A stretch of 64,000 bases of DNA from Dioscorea cayenensis subsp. rotundata (GCF_009730915.1 NC_052489.1:24173916-24237915), one strand, 5' to 3'; shown: positions 11,760-25,520, counted from the first letter of the stretch. Made by a program: numbers and translations. The notes: generated by a model not told the origin, from the letters alone.

Positions 11760-13290
11760 AAGGAGTTCGCTTGCAAGAAGCTTCTTTCTCCAATCGAACC
11801 GGTTTAACTGAACCGGACGAGAAGAAAAAAAAAGCCGGGTTGAGTTTTTTTGCCCCTAGATTCGTGATCTATGGTAAGATGAACGGCTAAGATTGAAAGT
11901 TACGATGGGTCCAACTTGCCAAATTAGTCCGGAGTTGGATCGTTTATGTCTTCTTGGATACCTCTTTCCATAAAAGTTCTAAGAAATTAATGATGATTTT
12001 TGTTTTATTTTATTTATTTGTTTGTTTTTGTTTTATTTGGAGTTTAAATTTATTCATAAACTTGATTTTCCATTTTTCTTTCCTTTTTTTTATTTATTTT
12101 TTGGTGTCTTTTTAAAAATAAATGTGGTATTTTTTTGGTGTCTTGGAAAGATCTAAAGATTCTTAATATAATACTAATAACAAAATCAACTCTAAATAAC
12201 TAAATGTTTTCCTCTTGGACTTGGAATATATACTAATCAATTATACTTTTCTTTGAAGAGAGAAAAAGTGTGTTTTTTGAACAAGTCAAAGTCAAAAGTC
12301 AATGGATTCCAAATCCATAATGCATTAAAAGAAGACACCATTAATAAATATCATCTTTTTGAACATAGACTGAAATCTATTTATTTGTTTCTAAAGCTTT
12401 ATAAAGTGAACCATGGAGATCTAATAGACAAGCTAAGCAAGCAGATAATTAAGCTTAGTATAGCAAATTCCTAAAAAGAGAGATAACCTTTGTCTCCAAT
12501 TTAAGCAAGTTGTGCCCAACTTGGCAAAGAACAAATACTTTAATCTTTTTTTTTTTTCCTTTTTTTTTTAATACATACATATATATGCATTCAGACGGCT
12601 GGAAATGGAGGATGAGAAGCAGAGTGGGGTCAAGTTTTCATAGTTTATGTGTTTTTAAATCACAAGTTGGTCCATTGTGGCCAAGAGAAAGCTGGACCAC
12701 TAGATAGTTAGCTTTTGTTTGGCTGTAAATGAGTGAGAGGAATAAGTCTATGTGGACTAAAAAGACCTAGTATGAATGAATATATGTAAATCATGTTTTC
12801 AGTTTTATTCTCTCTTTTGTCTTCCCATTCAAAAACAGCACTACCTAGTGAATGAATACAAAAGATTGTGAGATCCTGTCAAAGGTATTCTTGGCGTGTG
12901 GAACAAACTTAACATGTATATAATCTTTGGCCACCAACTAACAACAGTATTACAATTATTATTACATTGAAACTACTGATTTCAGAGTCGGTACCTATGT
13001 TTTTGAAGATGAGAGAAAATGATGATTGCCGACTTAAAACACGCGATATAAGTTTGTCTTGTTTCTTTCGACAATTCAGTACAGTACCTGTGGACCATGA
13101 AGGAAGTAGTGCATGACTTCAATTGTTGTTCTTCTCATGGAAAAGTCTATCAATTGCACATGAAAGCAAACAAAGAAGGAAGGAGAAAGGCATTTTCCTG
13201 GGAAGGGGCAACCATAAAAACAGGGACAAGCCTGTAATACCATAATAGAAAGTTGGCCTACATCAATTTCAGCAGCATAAATAATGTATA
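11760..13290. other. Intergenic stretch with no gene seen
   Basis: This lies between the guanylate kinase promoter and the 3' side of SEC62. It is AT-rich with poly-T tracts near 12070 and 12550. Open frames are short and show no family features. I see no repeat ends that would define an element. Confidence 0.5.
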
Positions 13291-13627
13291 AGAGATTTGA
13301 TTCATGGCTTTATTCCCACAAGGAAACTTCCTCCACTTGCATCACATGCCCCTGCTATTAGTACATTAAATGAATATCTTGACCAGCACAAGATGTTCAC
13401 AAGAAATCCTTCCACAAATTTAGTTTCAACAATGTAACATATAGGGCTCATATAAATCAATGGTTTTATTTGATGATAAACATACTTTGAGCTCTTTGAC
13501 TTTAAGTGACTAAACAATTCTTCACTCAGAAAAGCCATAATAACAAAAATTTAAGGATTCTGTTTATCAGCTGTTGTCCTGTTCCTTTTTCTTTAACCTG
13601 CTACCAGCATTATGGAATGAGATCAGC

Positions 13628-16600
13628 TCAGTTATCAACAGTCTTCTCGTCAGCAAATCTATCTGATCTGATTTCATCATTCAAATCTTCGACTATATGT
13701 TCTGTCCCTGCTGCTCCACTGGGATCTGTGTTCAAATGCTCCACCACTTCTTCTGTAGCTGTTCCGCTCACATCTGTGGGCGGATTCGCTTCTGTTGCAT
13801 TAGCAGTTTGTTGCTTATCCATCATCCCTGACAATGCTAATTTTGGGGACCATTCCAGAAAATCATCGATGATGTTAGACACCTGCTTTTGATACCTAAA
13901 AATAGAGAATTCATTGAACCTTTAGTCACAGCTTAACAAAACCCAAGACAGATTTATCTTATTTTTTGTGTGTAAGCAGTACCTAGCTCTAGCAGCCTCA
14001 TCGGGTGCATGGTGCCTGAGCAGCAGTATGATCAGCACAGCACCAACGGCGTAAGTAAGCCTTGAAGTCCACTTTGGACGTTCGCCTTCATCTTTCTTGG
14101 GCCAAAACCGAATCAATTCTCTAAAAGTTGTTTCCTCAGCATTGATATTGGGGAAAATCCAAATGCGCTTTCCAAGGATGATATAGAGAACACCAAAGAT
14201 AGCACCTCTAACTGAAACATAAAAATAATGGGCAATAACCAGGACGAAAGGTAGTTAGTTTCTTTCTTTCGCAGATCAAATTCATGTTTATATAAAATGA
14301 AAAGATAATGGGACAAAGTAAATCATCTTCCCTTGTTAATGATTAAGCCAACGCGTAAGCAAATAATCCCACAATTGTACACAAATTCCATGACAAAGAT
14401 GAAACAATTTAGCAACTATTTTAGGTGAGGTTCATGACTAACCATTGCTAATAAAAAGGAACATTCCACTTAGAGACTTCTCTAAACATATTATCGTAGA
14501 CAGTTATCTCCTCCTCAATTGATGGGTTGCGACTTGATAAATCCATTCTTGCAAATCCTTAAAACTATTCTCTCTTTTAATCCTCCCTCCCAACCATGGT
14601 CCCACATCTATATGAATCCAACAGCACAGCAACCTCGTGTACTGCTAATATCATGGCAAGTTAATCATGGATCATTTAAGTAGAGTATAGAAAAATACCA
14701 AACGGGGAACTAAACAACCTTTTAGGAAAAAAAAAAAGAACGAGGGTTTGGGTAAAAGGCTCATATAATACAAAGGCAATTCAGAATTGGACAAGGTTGA
14801 GCAACAAACAAGTGGTTCAAAGCATTTCCCAAATAATCTTCCAACCAATCTAATTCTTATACACCTTATAATTCTTAATTTCAACACATTTTCAATAGTG
14901 CTGAATGAGCAGACACAGCCACATAAAGGCTTTTCCTTGGTAGATAGAGAACTAGAATAGATTTTATATATTCATTCCTTCATCATTTGTCTAGAGTGTG
15001 TATGAGTCAATGAAACAAATTTATCATCCATGCTTACTGCAATTGCTTCTGACTACCTAGGAATCAGGATTCCAGTTTTTGTTTCAATTAAAAAAGAAAA
15101 ACTGTTGACAATACTAGCCAGTGAATAAAATGAGCTTATAATCATTCACTTACTTATAAGCATGCTTACGATAAATAAAAGAGCCCCGGCACATGTGTAC
15201 AGCACAACAATCTTGCACTGGTAAGGATAAACAGGAAATAAGCACATTGCCAGTGCCACCAGAGGCCAGCTAAACGCAAGAATGGCTTGCCATAGTGTTT
15301 GCCTTTTCATGAATGTCCATGCAAAGAAAGCATCATTTTCAGAGAAGACTTGTTCCTGCAGAAGGGAGGGATTAGAAACATCTAGCCAAATATAATTATG
15401 CGAAGCCCATGAGATCAAAGAGCTCATAACACGGACAAAATTTTGTTTCACATGGGATACTGATGGCAAAAAGCCAACATGACCAAACAATTTGATATGT
15501 TGCTACTCCAACTCAGAAAATCAAAGTGACCAATTTTTGACTGCTTGGGGTGGACTTACAAGGTTTGATGGCCAACAGGCTTATTCCAAGAACAGACAAG
15601 CCATTTCAAAAGATGTAAAGGCACACCAACTAAATTATTAACGTGTGAGATCTTTAAGGTCTAGAGTTCAATATATTTCCTATATGAAATGGGATGCTTG
15701 CAGTAATTATGAAACATACAAGATAATCCAAATATTTGTCATCGTTGCAACAAATATGTCAAGCACAAAAGTTTGCAAGGACTCATCAACATGAAAAATT
15801 GAGCAATTTAAGTTTGTGGTCTTTTGATAGAGAAGTGCTTCTGTATGCATCTAAAGTTACTTTACTATGATACTATCATGAATCTAACTAATCAAACTAA
15901 AATTTCCGACAATATTGAAACTACTATTGTAATATATTAATGTTTACATAATCTTCATTGACAAACAAAAGCAAACTTCCAAAGCACAAGTGGAAACCAG
16001 AAATAAAAAATTTTAAAAAATTTCAACATAATTCTGAGCATTACCAAATAACTACATATTCCCTAAGGGGTGTGGTTGAATAAAAATGAATTTCGAGAGA
16101 TCATATTACAAGGAAACTAAAAGAAACCTATAATAAGAGAAATGGGCACTTACAGGATATATCTCTAAATGTGCAGGCCACGAAGACAACTTCTTCTTCC
16201 CAGGCCTGACAGTTTTCACCACGCGGTCACATCTTACCAAAAGGTTCTTCATTAGCAGAGTATTGACAATATCATCTACTTCTAAATCTTTATCTGATCC
16301 TAATACCTCCCTAAGCTCTGGATGGTTCTTCAGAAAGACAGTAAAGTCCTTCCCTCTAAAGTACTCCATCCGTGTTTCCTGCATAATAGCCCATCTGGAT
16401 TCTAGTTGTTTATTGTCCCTAACTTTCTCAGCAAACAACTGATATTCATCTTTTGTTTTAGCAGCCTTCTGAAAATATCATGTTAACAAGCTAATAAGTT
16501 TCAAAACATAGCAGAATGAGCATAGATACCAAGACGATCAAACATACTAGAAGGCAACATTATTCAGATCAATGCTGAGAAAGATTAATATCAAGACAAT

Positions 16601-17652
16601 TAAGATGGTCATTGCAGTTTAAAGAGTTTATCCAACATGAAGAGCTTGATAAGATATATGGCATGTGGTGTAAACAGGTAGGATAAATATACAGACACCA
16701 AGGAATAACAAAAATTTAAAGAAAAGTGGATGCAAAGATATCAAGAACGTTTTTGAAATTTTGAAAAGTCATAATAGTTCACCTATTTCAAATATATTTA
16801 ATTTAAAAAAAAAATCAGAACATATATATTGAGGGAAGATAAGTAAGGCTTGCATTGTGAAAAAACAAGCTACATAGTTTAAAAAAGAAACCCAAAAGCA
16901 GGGAATACAAGTCCTAAGTGATCCCTCAATTTTCATGGTCATCACCATTTCTTGGCACCTCAATGTTAAAATTCCAATGAAGATCTCTTTGTCATCATAT
17001 ATTTTTCACAATGTTTAAATAAAACTATTTCATAAATAATTAATTCATCTTCCACAACCATCATAATCTCTCACTGAAGAACACAAACAAATAAAGTTAT
17101 CAAGCGACAACATTAAACATGTAATCCTGAAGTTCAAATCACTATCTTCGCATATGATGTCTGAGTGGGAAATAATGTTACCCTAGTAGTTCCTCTCACC
17201 ACATACAAAGATCCAGAAAGACTGAATCTCCAATTCAACACTGGCCTGTGCGGGAATCAAATGCAAGAAATGGAAAACACGCATATACATCACGGATCAA
17301 AAACTAAAAGGAAAAAAAAAAATCAAATCTTAAAAATCAAATCTTGAAGCCTTAAAAGGTAAAAACAACAACCATTTCCAAAACACCCAAGCTAAAAAAT
17401 AAATTAAATTTGTCAAAACAAAATCTAGAACAAAAACACCAGCATGACCTCAAAATAAACAAAACAAGGATCGACAAAGAACCAAACACTCCCGAGATCA
17501 GCAGCGGCGAGATCGAATCGAAACCCTAGCGAGACAGAGAGTGAGTGAGAGTGAGAGATAGAGACCTTAGAAGGGGCGGTTTCAGGGGTGTCTCGGGCGC
17601 CGGTCTGAGGGGCACGGCGAACCCTCTTCTTCTCCGTCGCCGATTTCGTCAT
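13628..17652 (-). CDS. SEC62: Translocation protein SEC62
   Basis: SEC62 is a membrane partner of the SEC61 channel for post-translational import into the ER. Exons in transcript order are 17566-17652, 16154-16468, 15154-15355, 13983-14211 and 13628-13895, giving 366 residues, near the usual length of plant SEC62. The N-terminal basic, cytosolic part carries AEKVRDNKQLESRWA, EYFRGKDF and a Lys-rich PGKKKL stretch. Hydrophobic segments follow at about 155-176 (QAILAFSWPLVALAMCLF), 182-214 and 253-268 (YAVGAVLIILLL). The acidic tail has several Glu/Asp stretches. The ATG at 17650-17652 is the only one in frame before the conserved part. Introns are up to about 1.1 kb and no foreign element was recognised in them. 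It looks intact. Confidence 0.93.
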
Positions 17653-18868
17653 CCGAGGAACTGGTGATCGTCTCCGTCGGGGGATGTCTTTCAAAGATGC
17701 AAGCTTGATTCATGAAACGGAAAGAAGGGGCTAATTAAAAAAAAAACATTCTTGATTTATTTTCACATTAACCCCTCCTTTTTTATTTATTTACATACAA
17801 TATCGTCATGGGCTTTCAACCAGGTAACAGCTCCAGCAATTTACTAAAGTTGTGTAAATAATAAATATCCATCAAATTATTGTAGAAAACTCCTTTGAGA
17901 ATCTAAAAATTATTCAGCTCTAGTATTTGGATAGGAGTACAAAATAGATATAAATGGCTTTTTATTTGTATAAAAGGTAATCATTTTTTCATAAATTATT
18001 AATCTAAATATTTGACATCAGTTATTTTTTTTTTCTGGTATAAAATGAACATTAGCTATTGGTGAAATATTCTTAATACAAATTAATAGTTCTTTTTATT
18101 TTTAAAATAAATAAATAAGAGAATTTAGAAAAACCATTTCAAATTAAAAGAAAAAAAATAAGAATACCACTAGATATGGTAAGAGTACAATTAAACGGAG
18201 AACAAGAAAAAATAAAGGGCCGAAGCCCTCACAGATATATCAAACACGAATCCTAACCATCACTTGGATCATGAACCTCTTCGGAAGACAAAATCTTTCC
18301 AATTTCTTCATTTGATGATCTAAAAACTCTAAGCTTTTTTTTGACAATAGTGATAGACTCATCAAACTTCACTCTAGATCCCTCTCCCCCAATTTCGCTC
18401 TAAGAGAATCTTTTTATCTCAATATTAAACTTATTCTGATTGCAAGATTAAGTAAAAAAAAACACAAGAAATTACAAATGAAAAAAATAAATCTTTATTT
18501 AATTAGTTTGCCAATTAATTTAGCCAAAAACAACAGTGGAAAAGCAGAGCAAACAGATTCTAAAAAGTAAAAAAGAAAAGAAAAGAAAAAATCAACATCA
18601 CATTGTCCTTTATTTGCCCACCCATCCCATCAATTCCATTCATGAGTCATGTACTCAAACACAGAGGTTGTTCAAAGCAGAAGTCACAGTGATTCAGATG
18701 TTGCAATAATTCAATCAACAAAAACACACAACTCTGCTTTATTTCTTCAAAATACATAATAATAAGTCTCTTTGTACACAGATATATATCATTGATCCAA
18801 CAAAGCACAAGCACTAGCACTAGCACAAGCACAAGCACAAGCTTAAGCAAAGGTGGCCATGCACATAA
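17653..18868. other. SEC62 promoter side and remorin 3' side
   Basis: No gene is seen. The AT-rich stretch contains several poly-A/T tracts. At about 18803-18843 an imperfect AAGCAC/TAGCAC hexamer repeat lies just downstream of the remorin stop and is probably part of its 3' UTR. Confidence 0.5.
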
Positions 18869-19594
18869 CTAAAAGAAAGATCTCCTAGATGGAGCTCTTC
18901 CCACAGCCCTCATAAGCTTAGCCAGTTCCAAAACCCCTGCCACCTTCTCTCCTCTCTTGCCCTCTGCTGATGCTCTCTTCTCCTCTGCCTTCCTCTTTGC
19001 TTCCACCACCTCATTCTGCATCTTCTCCATTGCTCTGGCTCTTCTCTCTTCCAGTTTTCTCTGAAACAGTTACAGTATAAACTATATATATATATATATA
19101 ACATAATATATAATGCATGTTTATATATACTTCACCTCTACTTTCTTGAAGTTATTGGTGGCCATGTCAACCTGAGCATTTTCCCAACTAGAAATGATAG
19201 CAGACTGGCGTTTGAACCTGTTGTTGATCTTAGACACCTCTTCAGTTTGCCATGCAACTATCTTAGTCTCCACCTCTTCCTGCCTCACTCTATACAAGGA
19301 CACTGCCTCTTGATGATCACTAGTATTATTATTATGTTCCTGATTAACCACAATAGCCAAAGGGTTCACCTCTTGCTCTTCTTCTTCTTGTTGTAGTTGA
19401 TCATCTCCAGCTCCATCATCATTCATAGAGCTCCTCATGTGCTCTCTGTTCATCAGGCTTGACAGTAACTCACTTTTAAGTGATGATGGCTGGTGTTGAT
19501 CAGTAATCAAGGCATGAATGTCTCTAAGTTCATCTTGAGGATGAGGATGAGGATGATGATGATGATGAGAAGAAGTATTACTACTGTCAGGCAT
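18869..19594 (-). CDS. Remorin family protein, group-4-like
   Basis: Remorins are plant-specific proteins that bind the inner face of plasma-membrane nanodomains through a C-terminal coiled coil and anchor. Exons 19136-19594 and 18869-19060 give 216 residues. The N-terminal 95 residues are disordered, with a His/Pro run (residues 10-19) and an acidic QQEEEEQE patch. The remorin C domain covers about 98-216: WQTEEVSKINNRFKRQ, then KKVERKLEERRARAMEKMQN, then KAEEKRASAEGKRG and the anchor-like end LMRAVGRAPSRRSFF. The KINNRFKRQ box and that ending recall group 4 remorins. An in-frame ATG upstream (19661-19663) would add a hydrophobic stretch not expected of the family, so the later ATG is used. 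Confidence 0.9.
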
Positions 19595-20450
19595 GTGACA
19601 TGGGTGATATATTTGATAATATGTTTTATTTAGAGTGATGAGAAACACAAAAGAGAAAGACAAAGAAAGGAGTGGGGATGTATAATATTCAAAGATGAAG
19701 CACTATATATGGAGATATATATAAATGAGGAATGAGGAGTGAAATGGAGAAGCACTGTGAGTGGATTCAAAGGATTAGAGCATTAACACATCACGTCAAT
19801 TGAGATACTTGGAAGTGGTCTTCACTGACTTCTTTAGTGTCACTGTTATGTACCATAAATGGTGGACAAATGGACGGTGGATTTTGACTTGGGATGTGTG
19901 TGCATGAGATTTGGTCGTGTACGTGGACGGTGGATGTAGTGGGACCAAACCTTGTTGTCCAATCAATGAAAACTCTGTTTTCCTTGTCGGCAAGACTCCA
20001 TATGTATTACATGTATAAATTATTTAATTCTTTATAAAAATTTTTATAGGATATGATAATAGAAATATCTAAGATAAAGACAATGAGCAACTTAAAAGAC
20101 AAGCATGTTGTAACCTCTAATACTTAATCCCTTCTTTAATCTAAACACCTCAATCAATCAATCAATCAATCCAGTACTGTTGCAGTTTTATTAATGTGCT
20201 CAAACTGAAATCGAGTAAAGAACATTGGAAAGTATTTCCAGATTTCACAAAGATTGTGTTGAGATTAGTACTAATTAAAGATGATGTTTAATATTTAATC
20301 ACTGAGCTTTTTGTATATACTTTTTTTTACTGAAAATATATGAAACCATTTGAACACTTGAATCTGACACACAAGTAGCAAAAACCAGAGATGGATGAGA
20401 ATAGTGAATGGAAATACAAAATAAGAAGAAAGTGTGTCAATTGATGATGA
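19595..20450. other. Remorin promoter and RbcX 3' side
   Basis: No coding signal is seen. A short (AATC)n run lies at about 20153-20170, and TA-rich DNA lies just upstream of the remorin start. Confidence 0.5.
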
Positions 20451-21658
20451 TCATGTGTCTGAGTTTGTATCTTCAGATGGCCATATCACTGTTTCAATAA
20501 GCCTCTCTCTCATCAAGGCCAAGTTCTCATCAGATATTCTTTGGTACATCTTTGGATGATCACATTTCTGTTTAAGGAAAACAAAAAAAACAGAGGACTA
20601 GTGAGTGAGAAAAAAAAACTTTGTTCATTGAGCAATAATGTGAATGAAATTGAAAAATGAATGGACAGCAGAAAGGGACCAAATTGATGTTTTTGGTTTA
20701 GTGATTATCAAAAAAATAAAGTGCCTCACTTTCATTTCAAGGACCATATTAACAAAAAATAATTGATTTATTGATTAATATGATGCACTTAAGAGTAGCA
20801 AGCAACGAATAATACCTTAATCCATTGACCATAAAGATGAAGGCGTGTTAACATTACTCTTTCAGCTAACTCTTGTGTCTCCTAATAACATTTTGAAAAA
20901 CATTAACTGAGAAAATATAAACTTTGAGCCAATAAATTAAGTGGTTTATTCCTGAAAAATTTGAGCTTAATTAATATTTGCATATGAAAAAATAAATCAA
21001 AAGAATCACCTTGGCAAGAGTGCGAAGAAAATGTTTACTATCAGTTGTGTCATTTGATGCCACAAAACTGCAAAAATTAAAAGATATTATAATTTGCAAC
21101 ACTTAAACATATCTGAAAAAAGAAAATGTCAAATGAACAGAAATAAAAATATCATAAGAACATCAAGAACTCACTTATAAAACCACATGTATTTTGGAGG
21201 GTTCATCTCATAGAGCTGGTAAAGAACAGTCCTCACAGCTTTTTGTGTGAAATAATTTATAAGTTGCTTCATTAAATAAACAGTCAGAATAAAATGAAAA
21301 CAATATAAATATCACTAGAAAAAAAAAAGAATGAAGTATCAATGACCTGATGAACATCATCAAAGCCTTCTTCATACTGGCCAGCAATCTCATTAGCAAT
21401 AACAAGTCTTCTCTTCTTTCTTGGTGTTCTTTTAAGACATGAATTACGCCATGGATGAATTGCAAAAGAGCTTTCTAATGAACGTTTGAATGGCTTTGGA
21501 TTTCTGAAAATGAGACACGGACAGCAGTGAGTATCCATTGCTGATATTATTGGCCAAACTCCAGCCATTTCTCTCTGATTAGAAGGAACAGAAGAGTGAT
21601 GTACTTGTGTGAATTGGTCTTCTGTTTTTTGTTTCAAATGTAGAGGATTTGGTTTCAT
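20451..21658 (-). CDS. RBCX: RbcX-type Rubisco assembly chaperone, plastid-targeted
   Basis: RbcX dimers hold the C-terminus of the Rubisco large subunit during assembly of the L8 core in chloroplasts. Exons in transcript order are 21347-21658, 21175-21266, 21010-21067, 20816-20881 and 20451-20567, giving 214 residues. The start of the fold is LINYFTQKAVRTVLYQLYEMNP, split here as LINYFTQKAVRTV and LYQLYEMNP, which matches the helix that lines the RbcX binding groove. WFYNFVASND, ERVMLTRLHLYGQW and RERLIETVIWPSED follow. The N-terminal 85 residues are rich in Ser and Arg, have few acidic residues after the first 30, and suit a transit peptide. An inner in-frame ATG at 21566-21568 (MAGVW) may be the real start. 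It looks intact. Confidence 0.88.
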
Positions 21659-22633
21659 TTATCACCAAATAAATTTCTAAGGTTGAGATTTATTCATGGT
21701 GTGAAAAAGCTGAAATATCAAAAGCTAGGATCTTTTCTGTCTCCTTGCAATGGGTTACTTGGCAGCAGAACGTTGGTGAGGAGGAGATTCTGAATATTTG
21801 TTTTCCTCCAAATTTTGAGCAATTATTTGATTTGACGTTTAATTTAAATATATTTTCTTTTCTTTTATAAATTAAATAAACCACACCTCTGTTACAAAAT
21901 TCAAAATTTGTATATACAAAAAAAAACAATCATAGATAGATAGATAAAAGTACAAGAAGCACACAAACAATATTACTGGGTCAAAATCACTGTTCACCAA
22001 CCGTTTAAAATAGATTTTAACAAGAGATATAAAAACTAAAGATAAGAAAATAGTACATATGACACTAATTAAAATCTCACATGTGAAATGTTTTAATTAT
22101 AAGGGAGGGACAACACAACAGTTGAAAATAAAGTTTTATCTGTCTAGCCATGTATTTCAAAACATACTTTACTTTGTCTGAACCCAAGTTTCCATGAGGT
22201 GTGGCTTCCTTTTTTTTAATTAAATATCAGTTTTTTTGTGTTTAATTTCATGATTATGAAGTGTTTAACAAAGGAAAATTTGATTGACCAGTCAAGTGTA
22301 GTCCCCAGGCTTTGTTTTTGAGAAAGTAGCAGAGGACAATGGCCTCTTGTAAAAAAGCCAAAAAGCCATATGACAATGCTTCATTTGTACACACACAAAA
22401 ACACAAACACACACATATGTGAACAGTACCATCCATTGAAGAACATCCAAAGCCATTAAATATAAAGGGAAACAACATGACACAGTAAATCACATTACAA
22501 CACAAGACCTGCACTCTTTTGTCCACCCACTACTCCTCCCAATGCTCCTTCTCCTCCTCACCACTTGTCTCCAATCATCAACCATTATTATACACTCTCT
22601 GTTGTAGCTACTCTTTTTTTCATTTTCATAGTG

Positions 22634-22954
22634 ATGATGATGGTGTTCAAGCTTAAGCTGGTGATGAAGTCCATTGAACAACAAACAATACCGTTAGTGG
22701 TGTCTCCACCGGCTCCGGTAGCTCCGGAGACTAGTCACAGGTCAGTGGAGACACTGGTGGTGGTATTGGCAGTAATTACTATTGTTGCAGTGCTGGCAGG
22801 AGTGCTTGCTCGGGTGTGTGGAGGAAGGCATTTGGGAGAGAGTGATGTTGAAGGGTGGGTGGAGAGTGTTTGCCGGAGCTGCATTGATGCTGGTGTTCCT
22901 CCGCCACCGGAGCAGACTGAGACTACAAAGGTGGTGGTGGAGGAGAAGAAGTGA
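22634..22954 (+). CDS. Small plant-specific membrane protein of unknown function
   Basis: A single-exon frame of 106 residues. I recognise its style from uncharacterised plant proteins but no defined family. One membrane segment (about 40-60, LVVVLAVITIVAVLAGVLA) is followed by RVCGGRHLGE, an acidic EGWVE stretch and a CRSCIDAG motif (about 80-87), then a Pro/Glu tail ending in lysines. A Pro-rich stretch (SPPAPVAPE) precedes the membrane segment. Three ATGs in a row (22634-22642) start the frame. An upstream extension of the frame has no ATG and is left out. The stop is followed by a T-rich 3' UTR. The preserved GC-rich coding stretch in AT-rich surroundings supports a real gene. Confidence 0.75.
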   Translation: MMMVFKLKLVMKSIEQQTIPLVVSPPAPVAPETSHRSVETLVVVLAVITIVAVLAGVLARVCGGRHLGESDVEGWVESVCRSCIDAGVPPPPEQTETTKVVVEEKK

Positions 22955-23213
22955 TGTTGCTCTCTTGAGTTTTTTGTTTTTTATTTTTATTTTTTATTTT
23001 CTCTTTTAAGTGATCTTTCTATGTACATGCATCATCATGTTTCTTATTTTTATTTGTTTTTTATTTTATTTTCAATGGATCAATTTAATTCATCCATTAT
23101 TAGATATGTTTCTGTTACGCTTTCACTTGACTGGTTAAAAGTTAAAAAGTTTTTAGTAATGAAAATCATGTCAGTGTTTTAATTCATATTAATATTATTT
23201 TCTTTGTCGTGGG

Positions 23214-23759
23214 TAGGGGTGGACATGGGCAGGGTCTGGGTCAGGGTCTGAGGGCTAGAGCTGAATATCTGACCCATATATTCGGGAAATTTGGGCTAGG
23301 TAGTATTCAGCTAAAGTGTTTTGATCCGAAGCCCGACCCGTTTGATTGTCGTTAAGTGCCCAGTGACCCGACCCAAAAAAATAAATAATTTTTTTATGAA
23401 ATAATTGAAATAAGCTAAATAAAAGCTACTACTACAACTCCCTAAAATTTTTTTCAAACGTTTAAAAAAAAATCTGACATGAGTATTATAAATGTTTACT
23501 CTTTTTCAGTCTATTACTTATTATATATATATAATTATATATATTATAAATAATATATGATATATATATTATTTATTTATTCGGATCGGGTCAGGGTCGG
23601 GTCAGGGTCAAAAGTCATCCGACCCAAAGCCGCTGAAATTCAATCAGTAAAACGTTTGAGTCAGCCCGGGTTTTAGCAACTTTCTAAAGCCGGGCACTGT
23701 ATTTTTTTGAGGCTGGGTTCGGGCCAGCCCATGGGTCGCCCAGCCCATGTCCACCCCTA
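23214..23759. mobile_element. hAT-type MITE (546 bp) with 8-bp target duplication
   Basis: The terminal inverted repeats are perfect over 17 bases (TAGGGGTGGACATGGGC and its complement). The flanks carry the same 8 bases, GTCGTGGG (23206-23213 and 23760-23767). An 8-bp duplication and TAGGGGTG ends are typical of hAT elements. There is no transposase, so this is non-autonomous. Inside it is rich in GGGTCAGGGTC/GACCCGACCC, with an AT-only core at about 23510-23575. Confidence 0.9.
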
Positions 23760-23767
23760 GTCGTGGG

Positions 23768-25510
23768 TTTTCATTATTAGTTTCTTTTTAAATTTTTCTT
23801 TGCGATTTCGTACATTAAACTTGTGAGTTGGGCATTATTTACTGCTGGCCAGCAGGCATTTTAAAGCACCAAAAAGTAAAGATTAAAGTTATCATGTTAT
23901 AATTGAAGTGGACAAAAGTGGATATTATTGTTTAATGTTGAGCCTGAGGGATTGGAAACATGTCTGGTAGTAAAAATAAAATAAAATCACACAACACATG
24001 GAATCAGTGGTAATTAAGATAAGTTGCGTGCTAAGACAAAGTTTGTCATATACAAAAATAAATAAATAAATAAATAAATAAAATGGGAAAAATTCTAGAC
24101 TGGAGGAACACTAAAAACATATGAAGGCATTTTGTCTTGTTTGATGGCGTTTAGCATCATTAATACCAAAATATTCGAAATGGAAATGATTGAGTAGTCG
24201 CAGAATTTCAAGAGAAAATCACATCACCTGCTCTTGTTGATGCCACTTTGAGTTTTTATGACAGCGGTTTCCTCGCTGCATTGGGGTTTGTGAATGATAG
24301 ATGATGTTTCACATGCTAGTGAAGCTGAGTTTATCACCCCTTGTTCTAAAATCAGAAAATACCCTGATTTCAGCCTATTCAAAATTAACATATATCCTTA
24401 TTTATAATAGAAAAAATATAATAGTATCACGTGAAACATGTGTCAAAATATAATAGACTGGAACCAATATATTCTCTGATTCCAGAACCAGCGGAGATGA
24501 ACTCAGTGAAACCAGCAGGTCCAGCACCAAAATAGGTAACAAAACTCTCTAATTTACTATCATTTTATAGGAACTACAACATTTATACATGAGGCTGCGC
24601 GATTGGTAGATTTTAAATCCACAAATAATCACGGATCGTCATCCAATTTAAACATAATAAATTTAATTTGAAATGTACAGACACAGTAATTTTTTTTAAA
24701 ATCATTGGCAATGTTACTATACTTTCTGCTTTGACCTATTCATTATCCATTTCTCTCATTTGTCTCTCTCCTTCTACGAATACAAAGGAGAAATTCACAG
24801 TTAGTGTTTGTTTTAAATATATATAAAAAAGATGGAAACTATTTTCACATTAGTTTAGCATATTTCAAGCTGTTCATGTGCAGCATCCGAACCTTGATTT
24901 ACATGCAATTCAGCTTAAGATCACCTGCTTGTGCACAGTAAGAAATGCAAAATTTAACAAAAATGGAATTATTTTAGATTTTACACATGTAGGGGAGGGA
25001 TGTGATTAAATTAATAAGCTTTAAACTTCAAGTACTAATAAAAACTATAAAAGCAAAAAAAATATAATTTTACAAAATAATAATAATGATATTGACTCAA
25101 GGAGATGATAAGAATAAGATCATAGTAGCGCATGACCTGTTTCTCTACTTTCCTCTCCATGGAAGCCAATTGAATATAAGACCTCATAATCTTGCATCAA
25201 GCCCTGCATTAGTTACAACATAAATAAATACTATACTTCACAGCAAAAGAATCCTTTTACAAAAAAGAAGAAAAACAAAAACGAGAGGAAAATCCTCAAT
25301 CAACAAAATCCGCATGCATCTTGTGAAAGAACCCAAGCCCACAAAAGCATACAAAACATCCAGAGGATCAAACAGTTCAACCCAGGAGATGATTTCATCA
25401 TTTAAGGCAGACACTAAAAATTAACAAGGGCATCCATTTGATCTGTCTTACTACACAAGTCCCGCGTAATAAAAACTATAGATGGAACAGAAAAACAAAA
25501 CTGACATATG
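23768..25510. other. Intergenic stretch with no gene seen
   Basis: AT-rich DNA with a (TAAA)n run at about 24056-24081. Short open frames show no family features. The last few hundred bases are the 3' flank of the ribosomal protein S2 gene. Confidence 0.5.
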
Positions 25511-25520
25511 ATAGCCATTG

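Noticed and set aside
22565-22633. Upstream extension of the small membrane protein adding a second hydrophobic segment
   Set aside because: The extension has no ATG; the first ATG of the frame is at 22634.
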